A DNA stretch of 64,000 nucleotides, from the NCBI RefSeq assembly GCF_040096455.1, contig NZ_JBBMER010000005.1, positions 141,590 to 205,589 of the forward strand. Reading direction: 5' to 3'. Each line of letters starts with the position of its first letter. The stretch's first letter is position 1. The notes below the pieces were generated by a model that was not told where the DNA came from, did not search any database, and saw nothing but the letters and a program-made list of their open reading frames with translations. Origin of the DNA: Lachnospira rogosae. GTDB taxonomy: Bacteria; Bacillota; Clostridia; Lachnospirales; Lachnospiraceae. Below, piece after piece: positions 1 to 11,300 of this stretch. The position numbers were made by a program, and so were the translations under genes.

Positions 1-2328
1 AATTTTCTTATATATGCCCGAGTATTTATTTCCATACAAAACAACTGCATCTCCTGCAAAGAAATAATAATCTCCATGGTCAACCAACCGAACAAACTCA
101 TTCATTCCCAGCAAATTTACATCTGTCCATTCTGAAATACTATTTAACAAATTAAAATAACTGCTTTGATCATCATCATTTATAATAACAGTTGAAAATC
201 CTCTATTAATTACATTTCCTATTAACTCTGTATTATCACTATCCGCAAATAAAATAGCCTCATTAGAATTAGCAAACATATTATTCAACTCAACAGAAAA
301 CTTTCTTGCTGGAGCCGGAATTTTCTTTACCAACTCAAATCTATTTGGATCTGATTCAACAATATTCTTATGATTGTCGCAACCAGCACAGTATTCTGAA
401 ACCCTACTATATGTAGAATTAAAGAACATCTCTGACCAGCACATGCGCTTTCCAAGCTTAACAGAACGACTCATGGTCTTAAATGCTCTTTCATTCTTAT
501 TCCATTCTTTAGTACGAACATCTTCTATCAACCGTTTTGTATCCTCCGAAGTCTGCAGTAATCTTTTATCCAAAATAGATATTCTTATAAAATATACCTG
601 TGTATGAGGATCTATGACCATATCTAAAATTTTAATCAAATTGTATCTTCTTAACAGAAGAATTACATAGATATTCCACTTTTGATCAACAGTACTGGTA
701 TCCTCCGCATAATCCACACTATTATAATTAGGCTTAACAGATGTATCTAAAGTATATGAATCTATCCCTCTTGTGGAAGTATGGCTATTAAGCATACTCT
801 CCCATCGTCCAAGAATTTTTTCACTTCCAAGAACTTTGTCAGTCATAACAAATGCCGATTCCAAATCCTCTTCTGGATATACACACATTACACTAAGACA
901 AGGAAGACCATCTCGCCCTCCTCTTCCCAACTCCTGATAATATGCATTTGGATTATCTGGTACATATAAATGTAAAACTGTTCTGACATCACTTTTATCA
1001 ACACCGACTCCAAATGCTGAAGTTGCAATTATAATGTCAAACTTGTTTTCTGACCACTCTTCTATAATTCTAGAACGCTCATCAGACTTCGTTTTTCCAG
1101 TAAATGTCTCTACATTTGTAATACCTATATCTGCTGCCATTTCCTTAACCTTTTGAGCTTGATCAGGTCTCATTACATATACAACCATTGGTCGAGGTAA
1201 ACATCGTAATAATTCTCTTGTTTTTTCATTCTTATCCCGATATGAAGTTGCTGATACCAACTCAAATCTTGGTTCTCTTCTTAATGCATCACATCTTATT
1301 TCAATCCATTTATCTCCAGTAGCAAACATACTCTGTAAAATCTTAACTGTTGTTCTTTCATACGTTGCAGATAATAACACTGTTTTCAATTTAGAATTCT
1401 TTTCGTATAAGTTATTACGCCAAGGTTCCAAACACTGATAATCAACTCGAAAAAAATTTCCCCATTCAATTACAATATGTGCTTCGTCTATAATAAGATT
1501 TCTTAAATATCCAGCATCATTAGCAGTCTCTATCACTTGTTTAAATACTTCATTCTTAATAAGTGCTTCTGGAGAAATAAACAATAATCGTAGCTTTCTG
1601 TTTTTTATTCTATCTATAATGCTTCTCTTCTCTTCACTTGCTAAATCACTATAATAACAAGCGATTTCTGCTTTGGATGCGACTCGAATATTATCCCTTG
1701 CAACTCTAACTTGATCCATTGCTAATGATACAGTTGGTACAACAGTAATGGTCAATCCATCATTTTTTTGATACGCCATAGCTTGCGTAATCAAACTCTT
1801 TCCTCCACCTGTCGGCAAAGAAACCAATGCTGTATATCCTTCTGGCATATTAAGTGCACCATTAACCGCAAGTTTTTGACGTATTGATTTGAATCTCTGG
1901 AACCCTGTTAAACGATATATATTAGGTGTAACCCCAAGAAAATATCTTTCATCTTTTTCTGGTTCTACATAGTCTACCATAAATCCTTGCTTGATAATAT
2001 CTATGTTGAGATAATCCGGCAAATTTAAGGTTGCATAACAAAGACCTTCTGAGTCGATACGGAGTCCATATTTATTATCTGTGATATCAATATCAATAGG
2101 TAATCGTACAGCTGTCTGAAAAACAAGCAGATAATTTCTAAGCGAAATCAAAAAGTCATCCAGCGATATTCTGCGTGTTCTATAAAAATTCACATACTTA
2201 GACAACCTATATGCTGTCATATATCTATATTTTTCTATTCCGCCTCTTGGACAATTATTTGTGCTTATCCCACCTAGTTCATTATCCAAAATTTTTTGTA
2301 TGCATTCTTGAATCTGCTCTTTAATCAT
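1..2328 (-). CDS. RecQ-type DEAH helicase of the PT island (3' end outside the window)
   Basis: The frame is open from an ATG at 2328 to the first base of the window, 776 codons, so the C-terminus is missing. Visible helicase motifs are Walker A LPTGGGKS (about residues 171-178), DEAH (281-284), SATYERTT, and QELGRGGRDG of motif VI, which is the RecQ signature. After the helicase core there is a C-x18-C-x2-C cluster followed by histidine (CWSEMFF...CAGCDNH) that could bind zinc, as in RecQ-C domains. The first 165 residues ahead of the helicase are unrecognised. The start has a GAGG ribosome site and overlaps the stop of the SNF2 gene by 8 bases, so it is the last visible gene of the dnd operon. 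It resembles DpdF of the 7-deazaguanine system in type, but the context is phosphorothioation. Role in restriction is inferred. Confidence 0.85.
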   Translation of the reverse strand, partial: MIKEQIQECIQKILDNELGGISTNNCPRGGIEKYRYMTAYRLSKYVNFYRTRRISLDDFLISLRNYLLVFQTAVRLPIDIDITDNKYGLRIDSEGLCYATLNLPDYLNIDIIKQGFMVDYVEPEKDERYFLGVTPNIYRLTGFQRFKSIRQKLAVNGALNMPEGYTALVSLPTGGGKSLITQAMAYQKNDGLTITVVPTVSLAMDQVRVARDNIRVASKAEIACYYSDLASEEKRSIIDRIKNRKLRLLFISPEALIKNEVFKQVIETANDAGYLRNLIIDEAHIVIEWGNFFRVDYQCLEPWRNNLYEKNSKLKTVLLSATYERTTVKILQSMFATGDKWIEIRCDALRREPRFELVSATSYRDKNEKTRELLRCLPRPMVVYVMRPDQAQKVKEMAADIGITNVETFTGKTKSDERSRIIEEWSENKFDIIIATSAFGVGVDKSDVRTVLHLYVPDNPNAYYQELGRGGRDGLPCLSVMCVYPEEDLESAFVMTDKVLGSEKILGRWESMLNSHTSTRGIDSYTLDTSVKPNYNSVDYAEDTSTVDQKWNIYVILLLRRYNLIKILDMVIDPHTQVYFIRISILDKRLLQTSEDTKRLIEDVRTKEWNKNERAFKTMSRSVKLGKRMCWSEMFFNSTYSRVSEYCAGCDNHKNIVESDPNRFELVKKIPAPARKFSVELNNMFANSNEAILFADSDNTELIGNVINRGFSTVIINDDDQSSYFNLLNSISEWTDVNLLGMNEFVRLVDHGDYYFFAGDAVVLYGNKYSGIYKKI

Positions 2329-5300
2329 GCGTCTTCCTCACCATTACAAATGCTGCTGCCTCGAGTTCTACTCTAGTTGTTCTCAGTGCTTCAAGCATCG
2401 TCTGATAAACCTGCTTTTTCTGCTCAATTTCGCCTGCATCTACACCAAAAAACTTAGCTTGTGCAACTTCTGCATTCAATGTCTGTTCTATACTGGCTGC
2501 TGCTTGTTTTAAATTGCTACTAGCCTTCATTTTTTCCTTTACCTGATTTTTGGCCGCCTTCATTGACGCAGAAACGAAATTAATCCACTTGTCCTCTGGA
2601 TAAGCTTGTCTAAACCAATCAACATTAGAACAACCATATCTTTCTTTAATATGTAGCCCATCAGTTTTTACTGATCTCCTACCTAGATGCACTACATCCC
2701 TTCTAATATCAGATGTTGATTCTCTTGAAACGGCATCAATAATTTTTAATACTTTATCTGTAGGTACATGCTCATACTTTTGTGTACTGATAGGAGTTAT
2801 GACTTGATCAGCAGAAACATAACTCTTATATTGTCTTATCGCAGTTAGGGGAATCCCATTTTCCAATAACAGTTGCTCATTGGGGTATAAATTCCAAGTA
2901 TAAACGATTCCTCGCCAATCAAAATCCGCTTCAAGTGCAAAAGCTGTACAGGTTCCTTTGTACGAATTCATTGCATTATCTACAATACAATCAAAGACCT
3001 CATCCCCTGGTGCAAAGAAGTGTAAATAATCATTTTCAATAGAAAGTTCACGATTAAAAGTTCCTACAATTTCCCTGCTGCCTGTAGATGTTTTATTTCC
3101 AGTTCTTTCTTCGTACAATTCCCTAACCCTCCTTGAAAAGGCATTTGATGTACGATTTACATATTCCATCCAATTCGGTGGTATCAACATTGAGTTTTCT
3201 GCTGACTTTATAGAGAATGAATTTTCATTAAATCTCACAACACCATTTTTATTAAACTGACCTTTTAATCCTGCAAGACTTGCCCATCCCATCATTGTAT
3301 TGGCAAACAATTCGTTCTCATTGGATGTGTAGTAGTGTAAAAGTCTTTTTAGCTCTTGATTGAGTGTTGCATATATAAACGCTGCTGAATCAAAGTGTTG
3401 CTCCTCTCTCACTTCTTTTTCCATTCGTTGTGAAGATTCTATAATCTCATTAATTGCATTAGAAATACCATATCGGAAATCACTTGTTACTGCATGAATA
3501 ATGCTCTCATTGATTTCATTCATAATAATTTCCAATCCACTTAAAGACTGAGTAAATATATTCAGTCCTTTATTCCAGAAATTATATAATTCTTCTTCTA
3601 AAGTTTCTTTTGCATAAGTTACAACCGAACATACATCTTTATCTGCTGGTCGTCCTAATCTGTCTAATCGACCTATTCTTTGCTCAATGGCATTTGCATC
3701 CCAAGGCAGATCAATATGAATTACAAAGTCTGCTCCCTGAAGATTTCTACCTTCGCCACCAGTCTCATCACAAAGAAGTATTTTACATTCATCATCATTT
3801 TGGAAACGATAAATACTCAATTCCAATTCTTCTTCGTTCATATTCTTGTTAAAGAGAGCTATCTTTTCTTCTCCAAAATATGCTCTCAATACTTGACCAT
3901 ATTTTTCAAATGTTTCTGCATAGTTTGTAAATACTACTACTTTTTCCTCATATATTTCCTGATCAATGAAATCAACTATGCTAAGTATTCTACTTGAATA
4001 GTTATATGGCTCTGCTAATACATTATCAAGCTCTTCAAGCATCCATTCTTCTGCACTTTGCCATTCCTTTGCATTTTCTTCTACATCCTGATTAATAGCT
4101 AATCCGCTTTTTCTTTGCTGCTCAATCTCCTTATTGAACGCCCAAGATGAGCTAAAAAATGCTGTAAGTAACGGAATATAATGTATTTCAAAATCTTGTG
4201 CAGAAATTTCCTGTCCGCTTATCCAATCAACAATAGCTTCATATGTTGTATGCTCGTAAGTGTTCTTATCTGGATTAAGCTCATATTCGATTTCTCTGAC
4301 TGTTCTATGTGGAAGTTCCTCTTCCATATATCTACGTCTATTTCTGATAATATTTTTTTCAAGCTGATAATTCTCGCATACATACAGAAGAGCCTCTTGT
4401 ATTGCACCCTTACCATAGTCTTCACTCTCCAGATTTATTTCTGATAAAACCTTATCGAAACCTTCATCCTCAATAAGTCTAGAAATTCTTCTAAGGCCAT
4501 TTTGTATATCATCAAACAAATCTGTACAATCATCATTTTCTAAAGGATTCTCACCATCTTCCAAAGTATCAGCAATATTATCTATATAGTCATCAAAATC
4601 CTGTAATACAAGGTATGTACTCTTGGTAATATTTTTTTGTTTTTCTACAAGAGTTTGAAAATCTTCTATTGAAAAATGGTCATATTTGTCAGGCATAATA
4701 AGTTGAAGTAACGCCAAATATGCTTCTTTCTTTTGTTGAACCGGAGTGGCTGATAACAACAAAATATTCTCTGAGCGCTTACTAAGCGAATGAAAATATG
4801 TATATAACCTTTTGTTTGCCAAAAGTTTATGAGCCTCATCCGCTATAACAAAGTCCCAACGGCTGTTAATATATTTCTCAATATCTTCTTCCGCAATAAG
4901 TTCAACATAATTATCATTCACGTTATTTCCTGGTGTTATTTCAAACTTAATGAGTAATTCCGCTCTCCACTGTGCTACAAGAGGTCGTGGTACTGCTATT
5001 AAAACTCTCTTATTTGAATTATGTAATGTATATACTTTTAAAACAGAGGCAGCCTCAATAGTTTTACCCATACCAACTTCATCTGCTAACATCACTCTAC
5101 AGTTTTTTTCTTGTAAACAACGCATAATAGTTCTGAGCTGGTGTTCTTTTAAAAATATCTTACATCCTGCTAATTCTTTGAATCCAAATACTGAATTATC
5201 AAGAACTTTTACAGTTTTACTCACGACATTTCTTCCAAAATACCACGCAGGATTCTGAAACTCATAACTTCTAAGCTGCTCTGCTGGCGAAATTCTGCCA

Positions 5301-5656
5301 CAATTAAATGGTGCATCTATAACGTCTTCTCTAACTTTTATAACTTTATCTGTAAATTCTTCTTTGAGGTAATAGTAATACCATTCATCCTTCTTAAGTG
5401 CTGACAATATCTTATATCTATTTCCTCTATAAATAACATAAGATTCTCGATGCAAAGTACATCTCTTTACATAGTCATATGGTAATTCTGCTTTCTCCGG
5501 TATATTCTCATAATAATTTCTAAATCCAAATGGATCTAAAAATGCCACTGTTACAATCTCTGTAAAATCATCCACTTGAATTATGCGACCTACAATAAAA
5601 TTTCTTGGGTCATCAAATTCTGCTATTGGACATCTTATGTACATTCCTCTTTCCAA
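2321..5656 (-). CDS. SNF2/RapA-type ATPase of the PT island
   Basis: This 1111-residue protein is a double-stranded-DNA translocase of the SNF2 superfamily, closest in look to RapA or DpdE. Walker A DEVGMGKT lies at about residues 192-199, DEAH at 273-276, SATP at 302-305, and the C-terminal helicase lobe has GGEGRNLQ (633-640) and EQRIGRLDRLGR (658-669). About 170 N-terminal residues and 400 C-terminal residues carry no domain I can name. The start is a TTG eight bases after GGGAGG; an ATG four codons on has a poorly placed ribosome site. It lies 14 bases after the AddB-like gene. It probably remodels or tracks along DNA for the interference complex; that role is inference from operon position. 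Confidence 0.87.
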   Translation of the reverse strand: MERGMYIRCPIAEFDDPRNFIVGRIIQVDDFTEIVTVAFLDPFGFRNYYENIPEKAELPYDYVKRCTLHRESYVIYRGNRYKILSALKKDEWYYYYLKEEFTDKVIKVREDVIDAPFNCGRISPAEQLRSYEFQNPAWYFGRNVVSKTVKVLDNSVFGFKELAGCKIFLKEHQLRTIMRCLQEKNCRVMLADEVGMGKTIEAASVLKVYTLHNSNKRVLIAVPRPLVAQWRAELLIKFEITPGNNVNDNYVELIAEEDIEKYINSRWDFVIADEAHKLLANKRLYTYFHSLSKRSENILLLSATPVQQKKEAYLALLQLIMPDKYDHFSIEDFQTLVEKQKNITKSTYLVLQDFDDYIDNIADTLEDGENPLENDDCTDLFDDIQNGLRRISRLIEDEGFDKVLSEINLESEDYGKGAIQEALLYVCENYQLEKNIIRNRRRYMEEELPHRTVREIEYELNPDKNTYEHTTYEAIVDWISGQEISAQDFEIHYIPLLTAFFSSSWAFNKEIEQQRKSGLAINQDVEENAKEWQSAEEWMLEELDNVLAEPYNYSSRILSIVDFIDQEIYEEKVVVFTNYAETFEKYGQVLRAYFGEEKIALFNKNMNEEELELSIYRFQNDDECKILLCDETGGEGRNLQGADFVIHIDLPWDANAIEQRIGRLDRLGRPADKDVCSVVTYAKETLEEELYNFWNKGLNIFTQSLSGLEIIMNEINESIIHAVTSDFRYGISNAINEIIESSQRMEKEVREEQHFDSAAFIYATLNQELKRLLHYYTSNENELFANTMMGWASLAGLKGQFNKNGVVRFNENSFSIKSAENSMLIPPNWMEYVNRTSNAFSRRVRELYEERTGNKTSTGSREIVGTFNRELSIENDYLHFFAPGDEVFDCIVDNAMNSYKGTCTAFALEADFDWRGIVYTWNLYPNEQLLLENGIPLTAIRQYKSYVSADQVITPISTQKYEHVPTDKVLKIIDAVSRESTSDIRRDVVHLGRRSVKTDGLHIKERYGCSNVDWFRQAYPEDKWINFVSASMKAAKNQVKEKMKASSNLKQAAASIEQTLNAEVAQAKFFGVDAGEIEQKKQVYQTMLEALRTTRVELEAAAFVMVRKTHD

Positions 5657-5670
5657 AAGCTCAACCTCCC

Positions 5671-8385
5671 TTATATTTCAACCAATGATTTGTAGTTTTC
5701 AAGACACTTCTCTCTTACTGCACACCATTGACACCATATATTTGCTTCTTTGTCGTAACTTGCATTTTTAAGATTATCCGGCAAAAACTGTTTTTTCTCT
5801 GCCGTCGTCAAATCATTGAATTTGCCAAGTAATACATTCTCCTGATTTTCATTTTCCAAATGCAGGTATATGAATTCTTCTTTCTTTCTCATCATTTCGA
5901 AATCTATATCTGTTACCTTTGGAAACTGTTTTATCTTACCATCCTGCAACGCTTGATGAATAATCGCACTCTTAGCATTCGATTTAATATCTGTTATCTC
6001 AGATTCGTTCAAAAATCTAAAATATCGTCTCAAGCGTTCTGCTGAATCATCAAGTGTCTCATTCATTATTGCCTCTGTGGCAATTTGACCTTCTAATTTA
6101 CGCCGCACATTATTTGCCAGAATTATCTCTAGATATTTTGCCTGCAGGAATCTATCTTGGTACTTAGTACCATTTTCTATTAATGACTCTAATGCAAATC
6201 TATATCCACATATGCGTCTTCTAAATCCATCTAAATCCACAAAATTATTTGTATTTTCCCCCAAATCAAATGTGATATTTTGTCTCTCATGAACCTCTGT
6301 CGTATCATGAATATTTTTTTCTGTTTTAACCCCTAACAGTTTTAAGATATAATACAGTTCATTTTCTTTATTATCATCGTTTTTTATAAAGCTCAGTTTA
6401 AACTTACATCTATTAAACTCTAATCCATAAATCAGTGCATATCTTTTAAAATGTTTAAATTCTTTTCTTGATTTCACATAAACCTGATATTTCCAATCTA
6501 AAGGTTCGTATGCTCTTTCAAAAAACGCTATAGTCAATGGCCATGGAAATTGATCTTCTCGTTTTACATTCATATCAGAATCGGACACACACGCAAAATG
6601 ATAAATTGTGTCAGAATCCTGAGTTGAGCTTTTCAATATATCCCCATCAATCTGCTGGAAGTCTCTGACAATCCAGTTTGCACTTTCACCCTTCTGACTT
6701 TCCTGTTTCAAATAATATGCCATTGTATCCTTTAAACAATCAAATGTGCTAGTTGACTCGATTTTTTCAACTTCTTCTAGTCTAGCTAATAATCTCAACA
6801 AAATATCCTGAAACTCCGTTTCAGCATCTGCGGTTGGAAGGATTTGTGTTTCTACAAAATCCTTCAATTTCTCATAAAAATGCTTAAAATTATTATTCTC
6901 ATTTTCAAAGTCTTCGTAGAATAGTTTTGTAATAGTGTTTAGTGCCTCAAGAGATTCTATCAACTCATCTATTTCATCTGATTGAACATTAAAATATGAT
7001 AACCTCTCTAATTGTTCGGTATACTCTATTTTACCTTTATTCAGCTTGGACATTTGTTTTTTAAGTTTTATCAGCAAATCAATTACACCATCAGTCTCAC
7101 TATCTCCCTTCAGCTTTGTCGCCCTAGAAAAATAATTTTTTGTCTGATTGAAGGTAGTAATTAATGAACCTACTTTCTTTTCATATAGAGCCCCTGAATA
7201 CAAGCATTCTGCAATATCATTCATATTCTCGATTCTAATACCACCATTTTCGCTGTCCCACATATTGGTAACGGCTACGAAAAAATGTCCAATCGGATAA
7301 GCTAAGAAATGCCTTTCCCCAAATTGTTCTGGGAAATAAACTTTCAATATATCATTTACAGAATTATTGGCGGAATAAAACTGCTCCTTCATGTACGAAA
7401 GAACTGAGCCGTTCTTATGTTCATCTGCATGAAAATCTTTAGCAGCCTCTTCATATATTCGTGCAACATATGATGAAAATTCTGTAATATTATCAAACTC
7501 TACAACCTTTACATTATTTATATCCTTGCTTTTTTCAATGAGTGTTCCATTAGCTAATCTTCCAATTTGATCTGCGAGCATATTTCCTTCGTAGCTCGGC
7601 TGTAGCAATGTTGTTGGCTTAAATTCGTTATTGAACTGACTCTTTATATTCAAATCAAAACAGGAATAAACATCCAGCCATGTTTGATATATCTCGTTAT
7701 ACTGTTGTTGATAATTGAATAACAGCACGACACGCTTGTATTTTGAAACCTCTTCAATCATTGAAAGAATTGTTGGAGTAAATTGATGTATTCCATGAAT
7801 AACTATCGTATTACAATCAACACTCTCTATAGATTTCACTTCCTTACCTCGCCTTTTATCTTTTGCCACCAGTGCTGTTTTAACAGCATTATCAATTTCA
7901 GCTTCCGAAAAATTCTTTTTTAATACAAAAATTTCGGCATTCTCGCCTCGCAGAATTGCATTATAAGCAGCAACCAAATACTTTTGCTCTTCCGTTATCT
8001 TTTTAATTTTTATATTTTTTAATAACAGCCCCATTTCAGCCATCAGTCGAATACTATCCAACAATGCACTCTTATTGAATCGTAGAGATTGTTTTATCTT
8101 CTTCCATCTTTCAGGTTCAATGTTTGGCGTCACTTTATCTAGTGTATTGGTTAAAATTGTGTACTGTTCAATGTATGTTTTTGTATCAAACCATCTTGGG
8201 TATAATGCTTCTACTAATTCTTCTACTGTTGCTAATTGTCCATTATCCAATTCATCATATACTGCTGACAATCCATTCACCATTGTCTGTGAAACACAAA
8301 AATGAGCACAGTTTCTTATTGAATCCCAATATGGTTCATTATTTATTTCATATGGATTGCTGTAAGTATATATTGATAATGACAT
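5671..8385 (-). CDS. AddB-like protein with C-terminal Fe-S cysteines
   Basis: The 904-residue product resembles AddB, the inactivated-helicase partner of AddA in the RecBCD-like complex. A segment at about 195-235 (HGIHQFTPTIL followed by VVLLFNYQQQY) matches the AddB style of a degenerate UvrD fold, and HFACVSDSDMNVKREDQFPW (about 596-615) matches the conserved Gly-Phe-Pro block. Four cysteines fit an Fe-S-stapled nuclease domain: C726 in RRRICGYRF, and C885, C888 and C894 in WCQWCAVREKC at the very C-terminus. I do not see the acidic plus DxK residues of an active PD-(D/E)XK centre between them, so the nuclease may be dead or very divergent. It starts at an ATG behind GGAGG, one base after the NERD-UvrD gene ends, so the two are surely coexpressed. 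Confidence 0.7.
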   Translation of the reverse strand: MSLSIYTYSNPYEINNEPYWDSIRNCAHFCVSQTMVNGLSAVYDELDNGQLATVEELVEALYPRWFDTKTYIEQYTILTNTLDKVTPNIEPERWKKIKQSLRFNKSALLDSIRLMAEMGLLLKNIKIKKITEEQKYLVAAYNAILRGENAEIFVLKKNFSEAEIDNAVKTALVAKDKRRGKEVKSIESVDCNTIVIHGIHQFTPTILSMIEEVSKYKRVVLLFNYQQQYNEIYQTWLDVYSCFDLNIKSQFNNEFKPTTLLQPSYEGNMLADQIGRLANGTLIEKSKDINNVKVVEFDNITEFSSYVARIYEEAAKDFHADEHKNGSVLSYMKEQFYSANNSVNDILKVYFPEQFGERHFLAYPIGHFFVAVTNMWDSENGGIRIENMNDIAECLYSGALYEKKVGSLITTFNQTKNYFSRATKLKGDSETDGVIDLLIKLKKQMSKLNKGKIEYTEQLERLSYFNVQSDEIDELIESLEALNTITKLFYEDFENENNNFKHFYEKLKDFVETQILPTADAETEFQDILLRLLARLEEVEKIESTSTFDCLKDTMAYYLKQESQKGESANWIVRDFQQIDGDILKSSTQDSDTIYHFACVSDSDMNVKREDQFPWPLTIAFFERAYEPLDWKYQVYVKSRKEFKHFKRYALIYGLEFNRCKFKLSFIKNDDNKENELYYILKLLGVKTEKNIHDTTEVHERQNITFDLGENTNNFVDLDGFRRRICGYRFALESLIENGTKYQDRFLQAKYLEIILANNVRRKLEGQIATEAIMNETLDDSAERLRRYFRFLNESEITDIKSNAKSAIIHQALQDGKIKQFPKVTDIDFEMMRKKEEFIYLHLENENQENVLLGKFNDLTTAEKKQFLPDNLKNASYDKEANIWCQWCAVREKCLENYKSLVEI

Positions 8386-8386
8386 T

Positions 8387-11300
8387 TTATACCTCCATTA
8401 AATTCTGCCACGAAATCTTGCTCTTTGATTTAATATCCTTCATCCAAACAACATTTCTAATAGCTCGTGTTAGTGCTACATACAATACTCGACTTTCTTC
8501 ATTAATTCGTTCATTTTGTTCCTGCGATACATCATAATTGGAATTATATTTCTTGTTTGGTTCATCTCCAATTCTAATTCCATATGCCAGTTTTTCATTT
8601 TCTACATACACATCTAAATCAGCTTTCTTCATTGATGCAATATCCATACCCATATATGGCATAATTACGCATCCATATTCCAATCCTTTTGCTTTATGAA
8701 CAGTAGTACAAATCACTCGCATATCATCCGTCTCAACCTCAATATTTCGTGCGAGTTCTTCCTGCTTTGTCATAATATTTATATGCATGCTGTGTTCTAT
8801 CACATTGAGAGTTAAAAAATCTACGCTATATGTTTTAATTATTTTCTCTAATACCAATTCATAATTTGCTTTATAGAATCTTTGCTCACTATCGGTATCC
8901 GAATATTGATACCAAGGCTGACACCCTTCATAAATACTCCTCAGTAGCATTAAAATTGGTTGAACCTTAGTATCCACAATTATCTTTTCCCATGTTTTGT
9001 TCATCACAATTGTGAAATACTGATTAAGTACATCTGTTAACTTTTTTACCTGCTCCTCTGTACCTAAGCCATGTAATCCTTGTATATCTAACTGAATTCC
9101 TACATAATTTGAATTTATTAAATTAAAAAGATTCACTGGATCTCTCGGGTTAAGCAGTGCAATTACCAATTTATACAAATCTAAAGCAGGTATAAGATGA
9201 TATAAATCTCCACCTATATGAGTTTCTATAAACTCACCTCGAACCTTTGCTTCTTCCAAAATATTATGAATTTGCCAATTATCTCTTACCAAAATAGCAA
9301 TTATCTTATCTTTCGAAGATAGTTTATGATGCTTGGATAGATATTTTATAATATCCTTCTGCCTTTCGATTTCTGCAAAGAGCTGTTCCATCCTCTGCTC
9401 ATCGCTGTTATACTCTAATTTGGTCACCAACTCATGTTCTGATAGATATGTCTCAACACTACTGGTCAGCGAATCCTTTCCTTTATGAAATGGCAAATAT
9501 CCCTTTGAACCCATTTTAGAAAATACTGCATCAAATTTATTTAATAATCTCTTATCAGTTCTATAATTTATGGTAAGTGAAAATTCTTCCCATTTTTCTT
9601 TATCTGTTCTAATTAGGTCAAACGCACTAATTGTCGCACCTCTAAAACGATAAATACTCTGCTTTAAGTCGCCAACTACAAAAAGCTTTGTGTCTTTAAT
9701 CACATTTTGTAACTTTAAGAAAGAATCAATCTGAACATCATCAGTATCCTGAAACTCATCAATAAATAAGTACTTATATTTAAGACCACATTTTTCCTTA
9801 AATGCTCCATTTACTGCATCGTTCAGTAATAGCATACTTTCTTTTAGATCAATTTTATTTTTTGAAAATATCTGTTCTTCGTATTCTTTTTCTGCTGGTA
9901 TCATAACCTTCATTATGACATCATTAAAAAATGGCCACTCTTCAAATGTTCCCAGATTTTCTGCTTTAAGTTCTTTAATCCCATAGCTCTTATTATATAA
10001 TTGCTGTGAAAAATGCATTAACAACTTTCTGAACTTATGAACAGGCATTCTTAGTTGTTGGGCAAAATTCGCATCTTCTTTTTGCTTTTCAACCAGAAAA
10101 TCATTAAGATATTTCTCATATATCTGCTCTTTCGCATACTCACTTGAGGAAATTGCAAAATCCGCACCCAGTCCATACTCCATATCGTTGCTTTGCAAAA
10201 CAGCTTTAGCAAATTTATGTATGGTCGAAATCTGCATTAAGTCTACAGCCTCTATTTCATGTAGCACTTTTTTGTTTTTGGTAAGAATATAACAATTCAT
10301 AAAATACTGCTTTAGTCTTAATTTCATATTATCAGCAGCCTCATTCGTAAAAGTTACCATAGCAATCTCATCTACAAGATTATTTATAAATCGTTTTCTA
10401 CTCATGCACAAATAGGCAATACGAGATACCATTGAATAGGTTTTACCAGTTCCCGCACCTGCTTGAACAAGTACATTTTTATCACCCATTGCATGTTCAA
10501 CCTTATACTGATCAAAATTCCAACTTGTGGAATTTGCAATTTCTTCAAGTATCAATTTTTGTTGTTCTGTATATTGTCCCTCTACAATAATTTCATCGTT
10601 ATTCAAATCCAAATTATGTGTATAGATTTCAAAATTAAATATTCTAAATGAGCCAACTACACCACTAAAATCATTTCTTTCATCTATTTCTGCCAATCTC
10701 ACATTTCCTTTGTCAGAAATAATACCTCTGGCATTAAATCCTGCTTCCAACTTATTGCAAACGGATAACAAATCTATTTCACTCTTAACAAATACAACAA
10801 TCTTTGTTCCGGCAAAATACATTTCTATCAGTTCATCTGAATCCTTTTCTGTTAATTCTTTGTTGAATACCTTCAGTAATGAATATGCATCCGAAACCTC
10901 TACAATTTGATCATCCTTTGCCTTATATGATGGTTCAAAATGTTGCCTTACTATAGCCATTGCTTTTTCATCAAATGGAGTACTATTTAACGGCTTTTTC
11001 TTGACAAATGCATTTGATATCTTCTGCCCTAGCTTAGTTGCTGAATTCAGGTCATCCGAGAAAATAGTAAAATCCCTAGATGATACAATGTCTAACCTTA
11101 CATCCTTATATTCTTTTTCTGATATAAACGGATAACATACCATTGATAATACAACTGGACTTATTGCAAACTGGTCATTCAAGAAATTCAGCCAATCAAA
11201 TCTATATCCTCTTGCCTGTTTCTCTGGAGAACCATAAATTTGGGATTCTCCTTGAATCACAATTTCATCAGGGCCTTTCACATCAAAGATGTACTGAGAC

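Noticed and set aside
1..5656. Dpd (7-deazaguanine in DNA) system because of DpdE/DpdF-like helicases
   Set aside because: No transglycosylase (dpdA) or queuosine-pathway genes are present; the modification genes are dnd type.
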